NCBI GenBank assembly: GCA_964548175.1
Contig: CAZJQS010000023.1
Span: 1 to 64,000 of the forward strand
Source: JANQPA01 sp964548175
Lineage (GTDB): Bacteria > Bacteroidota > Bacteroidia > Chitinophagales > Saprospiraceae
Direction: 5' to 3'
DNA length: 64,000 nucleotides
Of this stretch, positions 18,358 through 25,388 are shown in pieces. A program made the position numbers and the translations under genes. The notes beneath the pieces are model-generated. The model searched no databases. It was not told the origin of the DNA and worked only from the letters and a program-made list of their open reading frames with translations. Every line of letters starts with the position of its first letter. Position 1 is the stretch's first letter.

Positions 18358-18595
18358 ATTATAAAGTAGAATGCGAATATAAGGAATCAGGCTATTTAAA
18401 CATAAGTCGTCCCTTAAATCGGATAAAAAGGTCGAAGTTTTTTTCATTTCATCCATCTGCAGCCCGGACATTGAAAATATTTTAGCCGGCAGCAGAATAA
18501 AAAGGCATCCTTTCCGGCCATAGATCGACCGGCTTCTGCCTGCAGGGTCATTTATTTAAAATTCGGGATAATTCTCGTTAAAATTGCTTACCTTC

Positions 18596-18629
18596 TTGGA
18601 TTAAGATCAGGAATACTTTGATAAATTTG
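18596..18629 (+). promoter_or_regulatory. Candidate promoter of the 121-residue protein
   Basis: TTGG (18596-18599), a 22-base spacer and TAAATTTG (18622-18629), followed after 25 bases by the ATG at 18655. The -7 match is exact; the spacer is slightly long. Confidence 0.45.
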
Positions 18630-18654
18630 CAGGCCGAAATAAAGAACAATCTTC

Positions 18655-19020
18655 ATGGCTTTGCGTGATAATTTCCCGCCCCCAGGTTCGGATTATCTGG
18701 GCGGCGAAAGTGATGGATACGAATATAAAACAGTGTTTTCCGGCATTAGCCTGGAGCACAGCTATGAGATGATCCGGCAGTTTTTAAGAGAAGAAGGCTA
18801 TAAGGACGTTCCCATTCCCAAAGACATCGCAGAGTTGAAACTATTCCGGCTGCCTACCAGAAACAAACAGATCCTCTTGTTTGAAGATAACGGTTATGTA
18901 CATAACCCCATTCGAATTCTTTTTCCGGCAGACCGAAGAAAGAAAAAGACCTTAATTCTTTGTCTGTATAATGAGACTGATCCGGAACACCTGATTAAAT
19001 TTCACCGGGTAAAAACATGA
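18655..19020 (+). CDS. Conserved-looking hypothetical protein, 121 residues
   Basis: A small, charged, probably cytoplasmic protein without signal peptide or membrane segment. It starts MALRDNFPPPGSDYLGGES. The middle has a helix-rich part (EHSYEMIRQFLREEGYKDVPI), then basic and beta-like segments (KQILLFEDNGYVHNPIRILFP and KKKTLILCLYNE). I do not recognise a family. Codon use looks normal, and a promoter-like sequence sits at a sensible distance, which supports a real gene. It stands alone between the divergent WG-repeat gene and the convergent lysS. Confidence 0.7.
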   Translation: MALRDNFPPPGSDYLGGESDGYEYKTVFSGISLEHSYEMIRQFLREEGYKDVPIPKDIAELKLFRLPTRNKQILLFEDNGYVHNPIRILFPADRRKKKTLILCLYNETDPEHLIKFHRVKT

Positions 19021-19087
19021 ATCATCCCTAATTTGCGAAGGCCATAAGTTAGTTGACCTTAAGAGGTGGTGTAAAAAGCCAGGCATA

Positions 19088-20629
19088 CTATTTTTCTTCC
19101 TCTTCCACTTTTCGTTCCGGTCTCATTTGTGGAAAGAACAGCACCTCCTGGATCGTACTCTGATCGGTGAGCATCATGGCGAACCTATCGATGCCGACGC
19201 CAAGGCCTGCAGTAGGCGGCATTCCGTATTCCAGCGCCCGGAGGAAGTCTTCGTCCAGGGCCATGGCTTCGAAGTCGCCGCGAGCGGCTAGTTGAAGTTG
19301 TTCCTCAAAGCGCCTGCGCTGATCGATGGGATCGTTCAGCTCCGTGTAGGCGTTGGCGATCTCTTTACCGTTGACAAACAACTCGAAGCGTTCCACCAAC
19401 CCTTCCTTTTTGCGGTGCATTTTGGCCAGAGGCGTCATTTCCACCGGGTAATCGGTAATGAAGGTAGGCTGGATCAGGAAGTCCTCCACTTTTTCTCCGA
19501 AAATTTCATCGATCAACTTACCTTTGCCCATAGAAGGATCAACTTCGACATGGAGTTGTTTACACACGTCTCTCAGGTCTGCTTCATCCATATCCTCAAT
19601 ATCAAAGCCGGTATATTTTTTTATGGCGTCCAGCATACTGATCCGCTGGTAAGGGCCCTTAAAATCGATGGTATTTTCTCCGACCTGCACTTTGGTGTCT
19701 CCCTTTACTTCTCTGGTAATACGTTCGAAGCATTCTTCCACCATTTCCATCATCCAGTTGTAGTCTTTATAAGCAATATAGATTTCCATGGAAGTAAATT
19801 CAGGGTTGTGGGTGCGGTCCATGCCTTCGTTTCTGAACATTTTTCCGATCTCATATACCCCATCGAAGCCGCCGACGATCAGTCGCTTGAGGTAAAGTTC
19901 ATTCGCGATCCGCAAATACAGCGGGATATCCAGCGTATTGTGATGTGTTTTAAAGGGCCGGGCTGCCGCTCCCCCATGAATAGGTTGCAGGATAGGCGTT
20001 TCTACTTCCAGCCATCCTTGCTCATCAAAGTAACGGCGCATGGAAGAAATGATCTTGGAACGGGTGATGAAGGTCTCTTTGAAATGGGGATTGACGGTCA
20101 GGTCCACGTAGCGCTGGCGGTGGCGAAGCTCCGGATCAACAAAGGCGTCATAGACCTCTGTTTCGCCCGTCTCTTCATTTACTCTGGTCTTAACAATCGG
20201 TAACGGCCGCAAAGACTTGCTTAACAGTTTAAATTCTGTGACGTGAATGGTGAGCTCCCCCGTACGGGTGATGAAAGCAAAGCCTTTTACTCCCACGTAA
20301 TCCCCTATATCGAGCAGCTTTTTGAACACCGTATTGTAAAGGGTCTTATCCTCGTCCGGGCAGATCTCATCCCTGGAAACGTAGAGCTGAATGCGACCGC
20401 TGGAATCCTGAAGCTCGGCGAAAGAAGCTTTTCCCATCACCCGGGTCATCATTAAACGGCCGGCAATACATACGTCCTGGAAGTTCTTCTTCTCAGGGTC
20501 AAAGCCCTCCTTGATCTCTTCAGCTAATGCATTTACCGGGAAAGTTTCCGGCGGATAGGGATCAATGCCCGCGGCTTTGATTTTTTCCAGGTTTTCTCGT
20601 CTTACAATTTCTTGTTCCGTTAATTGCAT
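19088..20629 (-). CDS. lysS: Lysyl-tRNA synthetase, class II
   Basis: Charges tRNA-Lys in the cytoplasm. The ATG at 20629 gives 513 residues starting MQLTEQEIVRRENLEKIKAAG; an in-frame start at 20665 would add 12 atypical residues. The N-terminal OB anticodon-binding domain is at about 55-165 (AGRLMMTRVMGKASFAELQD). The catalytic domain has motif 1 (RSKIISSMRRYFDEQGWLEVETP), motif 2 (FRNEGMDRTHNPEFTSMEIY) and motif 3 (GLGVGIDRFAMMLTD). Length is normal. Confidence 0.97.
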   Translation of the reverse strand: MQLTEQEIVRRENLEKIKAAGIDPYPPETFPVNALAEEIKEGFDPEKKNFQDVCIAGRLMMTRVMGKASFAELQDSSGRIQLYVSRDEICPDEDKTLYNTVFKKLLDIGDYVGVKGFAFITRTGELTIHVTEFKLLSKSLRPLPIVKTRVNEETGETEVYDAFVDPELRHRQRYVDLTVNPHFKETFITRSKIISSMRRYFDEQGWLEVETPILQPIHGGAAARPFKTHHNTLDIPLYLRIANELYLKRLIVGGFDGVYEIGKMFRNEGMDRTHNPEFTSMEIYIAYKDYNWMMEMVEECFERITREVKGDTKVQVGENTIDFKGPYQRISMLDAIKKYTGFDIEDMDEADLRDVCKQLHVEVDPSMGKGKLIDEIFGEKVEDFLIQPTFITDYPVEMTPLAKMHRKKEGLVERFELFVNGKEIANAYTELNDPIDQRRRFEEQLQLAARGDFEAMALDEDFLRALEYGMPPTAGLGVGIDRFAMMLTDQSTIQEVLFFPQMRPERKVEEEEK

Positions 20630-20662
20630 TTTTATTTTTTTTAATGCGAATACGTAAGTGAG

Positions 20663-20749
20663 CAAATTTACCTATAAGACATCCACCGCGGCGGCGGTGT
20701 ATGTCTTGTAGTATTGCTTATGCATTTTTGTGCATCGATGCGCAAAAAT
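20663..20749. promoter_or_regulatory. lysS promoter element and two palindromes in a divergent spacer
   Basis: Minus-strand TAAATTTG (20663-20670) is a -7 match 33 bases before the lysS ATG. Immediately upstream of it is a hairpin with 13 of 14 pairs, AAGACATcCACCGC/GCGGTGtATGTCTT (20676-20689 with 20694-20707), lying where the -33 region should be. A second near-perfect palindrome (20724-20749, ATTTTTGtGCATC/GATGCgCAAAAAT) is followed by CTTTTTT on the plus strand. Either could be an operator or a small terminator. Confidence 0.4.
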
Positions 20750-20855
20750 ACTTTTTTAGCCCTTGAATAAAGAAAAAAAAGTAATTTTTCCAACATTCAA
20801 CAGCTTTCGGTTTTTGTTGTTTATAAGTTTTGTGCCACAAAACGAAAGACGGAAA

Positions 20856-21758
20856 ATGCTGAAAATCGCTTTTTCACCGATATATAAGTATGAATTACCC
20901 GAAGGCCATCGTTTTCCTATGGTCAAATACGAACTGCTTCCCGAACAATTGTTGTATGAAGGGACAGTAACTGACGATCATTTTTTTCATCCTGATCCGT
21001 TAGATGAAGACACCATTCTGCTCACCCATGATAAAGTTTACTGGGAAAAACTGAAGAACCAGCAGTTGTCCCCCAGGGAAGTACGCGCAATTGGTTTCCC
21101 CATGTCAGAAAAGCTGGTCCGGAGAGGAACACATATTGCCAATGGAACCGTACAATGCGCCTTGTATGCTCAAAAATATGGAGTGGCGCTCAATGTGGCC
21201 GGCGGCACACACCATTCTTTCACAGATCGGGGGGAAGGTTTTTGTTTGCTAAATGACATTGCCATAGCAGCTAACTTTTTGCTCAAACACGAACTAGCGA
21301 AAAAAATCCTCGTTGTAGACCTGGATGTGCACCAGGGCAACGGCACGGCCCAAATATTCAAGGACGACCCCAGGGTATTCACCTTTAGCATGCATGGAGA
21401 AAAAAATTATCCGGTCAGAAAAGAGCGGTCAGATCTGGATATCGGTCTTCCTGACAAAACTACAGACGGCCCTTATTTAAAAATTCTATCCGAAAAATTA
21501 CCTATGCTCATCGATCGGGTACAGCCGGATATGATGTTTTATCTCTCAGGTGTAGATATTCTGGAAAGTGACAAGCTGGGACGGCTGAGCCTCACCATCG
21601 CAGGATCCAAGCGCCGGGACCGCATTGTCTTTGAGCATGCCAAAAAAAATGAAATTCCAGTGGCAGTAAGCATGGGTGGCGGATATTCCGATCGCTTAGC
21701 TCATATCATTGAGGCTCATGCTAATACGTATCGAACCGCGCAGGAAGTATTCTTTTGA
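20856..21758 (+). CDS. Histone deacetylase family protein (AcuC/HdaH-like zinc hydrolase)
   Basis: A 300-residue arginase-fold zinc hydrolase of the bacterial class II/IV deacetylase-like type. Likely substrates are acetylated proteins, polyamines or other amides; which cannot be told. The ATG at 20856 (MLKIAFSPIYKYELPEGHRF) fits the family; a longer frame from 20763 includes a TTG-type start and no homology-like residues. Active-site features are the His pair in AGGTHHSF (119-120), zinc ligands in DLDVHQGNGT (Asp157, His159), and the later SGVDILESD (third Asp near 234). The C-terminal MGGGYS loop is also present. It is a single gene followed by a hairpin. Confidence 0.9.
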   Translation: MLKIAFSPIYKYELPEGHRFPMVKYELLPEQLLYEGTVTDDHFFHPDPLDEDTILLTHDKVYWEKLKNQQLSPREVRAIGFPMSEKLVRRGTHIANGTVQCALYAQKYGVALNVAGGTHHSFTDRGEGFCLLNDIAIAANFLLKHELAKKILVVDLDVHQGNGTAQIFKDDPRVFTFSMHGEKNYPVRKERSDLDIGLPDKTTDGPYLKILSEKLPMLIDRVQPDMMFYLSGVDILESDKLGRLSLTIAGSKRRDRIVFEHAKKNEIPVAVSMGGGYSDRLAHIIEAHANTYRTAQEVFF

Positions 21759-21767
21759 GCAAAAAAA

Positions 21768-21789
21768 AAGTCACACTCTTGTGTGACTT
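21768..21789. terminator. Hairpin after the deacetylase gene
   Basis: AAGTCACAC and GTGTGACTT form a perfect 9-bp stem with a TCTT loop. It is preceded by nine A (a T-run on the minus strand) and followed on the plus strand by the weaker CTTAGTT. It begins 10 bases after the stop codon, so a bidirectional terminator is likely. Confidence 0.55.
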
Positions 21790-21961
21790 CTTAGTTATAA
21801 TCCCATGAACATATCCAAAATTAATATTTTTTTAACCTAACTGAGGGGTCTTTCTTTGATTTTACGATACAATTGACCTATCTTAGCCGTGCATTTTTTA
21901 CGAAAGCTGTTTAGGCCTTTCGTGATAACATTTACATAATCCCGTGAACAAATCCAATTTG

Positions 21962-21999
21962 AGGCGAGTGACCGACCTTCACTCGTCTTTTTTTTATTT
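21962..21999 (+). terminator. Plus-strand terminator inside the spacer
   Basis: A GGCGAGTG / CACTCGTC stem (one mismatch) around ACCGACCTT is followed by nine T, then ATTTTTT. It would end a short non-coding transcript starting in 21800-21940, or read-through from the deacetylase gene. Confidence 0.5.
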
Positions 22000-22310
22000 T
22001 TTAGGGACAAAAAGTGTCAACCGTCCCGATTTTATCGGGACGATCATCACTGCTATATTATAATCCCATGAACATATTCAAATCTTGTCCTTACGCTTCC
22101 ATAAGTCTTTATCGCCCCACTTATCTATCAATCACAATACAAATATGAACATACTTTTTAGCAGAGACAAAAACAAAAAAGTTATTTTGTGAAAAAAAAA
22201 CATAGCTCCTTATTTTAAAAACATATATCCTTTGTGCTTTTTGTGAAAAAAATGTTTTTTTCTAACATTTTTTTTGTGAAAAAAAATCACAGAACGTCCA
22301 TTTTAGAAAA

Positions 22311-22357
22311 AAAAAGCTGTCTGAAAGGCCTGGAAAGTCTTTCAGACAGCTTTTTAC
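22311..22357. terminator. Strong bidirectional terminator after the coiled-coil gene
   Basis: AAAAAGCTGTCTGAAAG and CTTTCAGACAGCTTTTT pair over 17 bases around an 11-base loop, with A-runs and T-runs on both sides. It lies 18 bases downstream of the minus-strand stop codon at 22375. Between 22082 and 22310 the spacer is AT-rich with three copies of TTTTGTGAAAAAAA. Confidence 0.8.
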
Positions 22358-22374
22358 ACTGGATTAAGGGGGGG

Positions 22375-23832
22375 TTATTTTTCTTTATCTTCAGGCTCTT
22401 CTACTGAAACGGAATCGCTTTCTTCGTTTTCCGGTTCGCTTACTTCTTCTGCATTTACATCTGCCTGGGCTTTTTTGTCCTCTTCCGCCGTTTCTTCCAC
22501 CTTTGGGGTTTCGGCTTTCTCTTCATCAGCATTAGCGACTGAGAACTCTGAAACTTCTGCTTCAGAAGGCTTCTCAACATTTTGAGACGCCTCTGGGCTG
22601 GGCTTCGGTTCTTCTGCCGTCGCTTCTTCTTCTTCTTCTTCTTTTTTCAGGATAGCGTCGGCTGCTTTTTCCAGTTTATCCTCTTCCTCCTTCCGGGCGG
22701 CGGCCTCTTCTCTGATTTGTTCAGCAATTTTGGCTTCAGCCTCTCTTTTGGCCTGTTCAAGCTGCTCCTGTTCTTTCTTTTTTGCTTCTTTATCCTTTTG
22801 TTTTTCCAGGCGATCTTCGAGGTCGTTTTTAGTGCTGTGCATTTCGCTGAGTTTTTCTTCTTTCGAGCGAATGCGTTCCTCGATCATTTTGATCTTAGCC
22901 TGGCGGATTTGAGCTTCGAGCTGGCCGTCAGAATTGGCGATCTTGCGATTTTGGAAATCCAGGTCCTCGCGATCTCTCTGAATGGACCTTTCCATTTTCT
23001 CGATGGCAGCGAGCAGTCCGTCATAGCGTCTTTTCAGCCTGTCCAGAGGAGAGCGATCTTCATTGGCGCCGGGTCCGAAGCGTTTTTCTTTGACCGTTTT
23101 AAAGGCTGCGTCGAGGCGTTCCCAGACTTTAGAGCGATGGTCACGAGTAAGTTTAGAATCCCGGAACTGGCGCTGTAGACTCTTGAGTTCTTCAAAGATG
23201 TTTTGCAGGCGTTGGCCCTCTTGTATTCGATTTTCGACTTCTTCGAGAAGCCCATGGAATTTGTCGTGATTTTTTTTCGATAACTTCTGAAATTCTTCAT
23301 CCAGCCTGGACCGCAATTTTTTCATACGGGAGAAGAGTTCGTTGGTGGTGTCCCGGAGTTCATTGGCATGATCCTTGAGCAGGTTGCGATCTCGTACCTG
23401 GACTTGTACTTTTTGCCAGAATCCTTTCAAGGATTCCCAGACGCCGGCATCGTAGCGCTCCAGCTGCTCTATCCGCTCGCACAATTCGTCCAACTCTGCA
23501 GTGTAGGCTTGATTAAGTTTGGTGGACAACACCATAAAGTGCCATTCGGTCTGTGCACGTTGAACGATGTCACCTCGTTCTGCAGAGATGCCCTCCGGCA
23601 AGAGGTCTTCGGTGATGGTCAGCTCCCGCTTGTCAGTGGTATACCCTTCTGGAAAGGGCACCTCTCCCCCATCTCTCCAGACGTCCAGCATTTGCTGGCT
23701 GAACTCTTCCGTGGCGACGGATTCCGGAAAGGTGTAGATGTTGACAAAATTATCCTCCGTTAACAACTCCAAAGCGATTAGAATACGCTCTTCCTGTGCA
23801 TTAGTACCCCATAGTACAAGCTTGGTCTTCAT
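22375..23832 (-). CDS. Coiled-coil protein with acidic C-terminal tail (DUF349-like repeats possible)
   Basis: A 485-residue soluble protein without signal peptide. Residues 1-95 look globular (MKTKLVLWGTNAQEERILIA). About 100-270 is helical, with W-x-x-L and F-x-x-V spacing (ESLKGFWQKVQVQVRD, KVWERLDAAFKTVKEKRFG) that resembles DUF349 repeats. About 275-390 is a highly charged coiled coil (ERIRSKEEKLSEMHS). The last 90 residues are low complexity, rich in Glu, Ala and Pro. Function is unknown; DUF349 proteins have been linked to RNA metabolism, but assignment here is uncertain. It is monocistronic. Confidence 0.8.
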   Translation of the reverse strand: MKTKLVLWGTNAQEERILIALELLTEDNFVNIYTFPESVATEEFSQQMLDVWRDGGEVPFPEGYTTDKRELTITEDLLPEGISAERGDIVQRAQTEWHFMVLSTKLNQAYTAELDELCERIEQLERYDAGVWESLKGFWQKVQVQVRDRNLLKDHANELRDTTNELFSRMKKLRSRLDEEFQKLSKKNHDKFHGLLEEVENRIQEGQRLQNIFEELKSLQRQFRDSKLTRDHRSKVWERLDAAFKTVKEKRFGPGANEDRSPLDRLKRRYDGLLAAIEKMERSIQRDREDLDFQNRKIANSDGQLEAQIRQAKIKMIEERIRSKEEKLSEMHSTKNDLEDRLEKQKDKEAKKKEQEQLEQAKREAEAKIAEQIREEAAARKEEEDKLEKAADAILKKEEEEEEATAEEPKPSPEASQNVEKPSEAEVSEFSVANADEEKAETPKVEETAEEDKKAQADVNAEEVSEPENEESDSVSVEEPEDKEK

Positions 23833-24151
23833 AATCCAGGTACAGATTTTCGTTTATTAAATATGAATACAGTACGACAAGTACTCAAACAGAAGACATT
23901 CAGAGAGGAAAGTACAAATCAGAAAAAAGGCTTTTCCTATCTAACAATCCCTTAGCTGTTTGTTTACTAAATGCTCTTTACAGTGACCATTTGCTATTGG
24001 AACAAACTGTCCCAGCTTATGGGATCCATCCATTTACCGGGTGTTTTATACCTTTTCCTAAACAATATCAATCAAAATTATAAAAAATGAGATTGATTAC
24101 TGTATTTTTTCAACTGTTTTGTTCATATAATACGACCATTCCCTTTAATAA
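23833..24151. other. Intergenic region without a recognisable gene
   Basis: 319 AT-rich bases between the asd stop and the start of the coiled-coil gene, both on the minus strand. It should contain the promoter of the latter, but I found no clear TAnnTTTG at a sensible distance and no strong hairpin. Confidence 0.5.
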
Positions 24152-25177
24152 TCAATACCTTTTCAGGGAAGATGCAGGCTGAAGGGCTTCTTTGGCCACC
24201 AAATATTCGGCGATCTGAATAGCATTGGTAGCCGCTCCTTTTCTTAGATTATCGGAGACCACCCAGATATTCAGTCCGTTTTCTATGGAAAAGTCCCGCC
24301 GAATACGTCCTACGAAGACCTGGTCTTTGTCCTTGGCAAAATAAGGCATGGGATATTGAAATTGCTGCACATCGTCCTGAACGACCAGTCCGGCAGTTTC
24401 ATTTAGTATTCTTTTAACCTCCGGCAGTTCAAAAGGTTTTTCAAATTCAATATTAACTGATTCAGAATGTCCGCCATGAACGGGTACTCTCACTGCCGTC
24501 GCCGTTATGGCCATATCGGGTGCATCCAGAATTTTTCGGGTTTCATTCACCAGCTTCATCTCTTCCTTGGTGTAATCGTTATCGAGAAAAATATCACACT
24601 GCGGAATACAGTTTTCGAAAATAGGGTAATGATAGGCCATTTCGGATTCTTTAGGCTCGTACCCTTTTCTTTCCAGCTGGTACTGTTTAACGGCTTTCAT
24701 TCCCGTCCCGGTGAATGACTGGTAGGTAGAAATGACCAGGCGCCTGATGCCGTATCTTCTATGAAGAGGCGCCAGCGCCACCACCATTTGTATGGTCGAA
24801 CAATTAGGATTGGCAATGATCTTGTCTTCTATCGTAAGCTGGTCGGCATTAATCTCGGGCACCACCAGTTTTTTGTCCGGATCCATTCGCCAGGCCGAAG
24901 AATTATCAATAACGACCGTGCCTGCCGCAGCAAATTTAGGGGCCCACTCATTGGAGGTGCCGCCTCCAGCAGAAAAAAGAGCCAGATCAGGCGCCGCATC
25001 AACGGCTTCCTCCATCCCAATAACCGTATGCATTTTTCCTGCAAACATCACTTCCTTGCCTATGGACCTGGAGGAGGCCACCGGCAAAAACTCAGTAACC
25101 GGGAACTGCCGCTCCTCCAGTAATCGACACATCACTCCGCCTACCAGCCCGGTTACCCCTACTACAGCTACTTTCAT
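24152..25177 (-). CDS. asd: Aspartate-semialdehyde dehydrogenase
   Basis: Reduces aspartyl-4-phosphate to aspartate semialdehyde with NADPH, the common step toward lysine/diaminopimelate, threonine and methionine. The ATG at 25177 gives 341 residues beginning MKVAVVGVTGLVGGVM, the Rossmann nucleotide-binding start; the longer frame from 25237 is not family-like. Key motifs are SAGGGTSNEWAP, VIDNSSAWRMDPD, the catalytic Cys126 in NPNCSTIQ, and RVPVHGGHSESVNIEF with the catalytic His. Complete and of normal length. It is divergent from the large secreted protein gene with 211 bases between. Confidence 0.96.
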   Translation of the reverse strand: MKVAVVGVTGLVGGVMCRLLEERQFPVTEFLPVASSRSIGKEVMFAGKMHTVIGMEEAVDAAPDLALFSAGGGTSNEWAPKFAAAGTVVIDNSSAWRMDPDKKLVVPEINADQLTIEDKIIANPNCSTIQMVVALAPLHRRYGIRRLVISTYQSFTGTGMKAVKQYQLERKGYEPKESEMAYHYPIFENCIPQCDIFLDNDYTKEEMKLVNETRKILDAPDMAITATAVRVPVHGGHSESVNIEFEKPFELPEVKRILNETAGLVVQDDVQQFQYPMPYFAKDKDQVFVGRIRRDFSIENGLNIWVVSDNLRKGAATNAIQIAEYLVAKEALQPASSLKRY

Positions 25178-25388
25178 CTTGTTTAAAGTTTTGATAGGTT
25201 TATAATAAAACTTGATGAGGCTATCTAAAAGCTGCAAACGCTCTTTTGAGACTACCTCATAATATCCATCTGTTGGGCCTGCAATATAAGGGAATTTGCA
25301 ATGCAGTACCAGTCAATAGTCAAGATTAGCTTTCGAACGTCCACTGGTTTGATTAACTTTAGAGCCTAAACGCATGACACCCTGATTT

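Larger units (their letters stand above)
21768..22081 (+). repeat. Three hairpin-plus-motif modules
   Basis: A 22-base motif, ATAATCCC(A/G)TGAACA(T/A)AT(C/T)CAA, occurs at 21797-21818, 21936-21957 and 22060-22081. Each copy is preceded, 7-17 bases upstream, by its own unrelated hairpin: AAGTCACAC/GTGTGACTT (21768-21789), ACGAAAG/CTTTCGT (21900-21923) and CGTCCCGAT/ATCGGGACG (22022-22042). Copy spacing is 139 and 124 bases. No open frame of note lies here. Confidence 0.6.

Noticed and set aside
21768..22081. CRISPR array
   Set aside because: Only three motif copies at irregular 124-139 base spacing, with dissimilar hairpins and no cas genes in the window.
22600..22660. Trinucleotide (CTT)n repeat as a contingency locus
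   Set aside because: It encodes the Glu run in the acidic tail of the coiled-coil protein; in-frame length changes would not switch the gene off.
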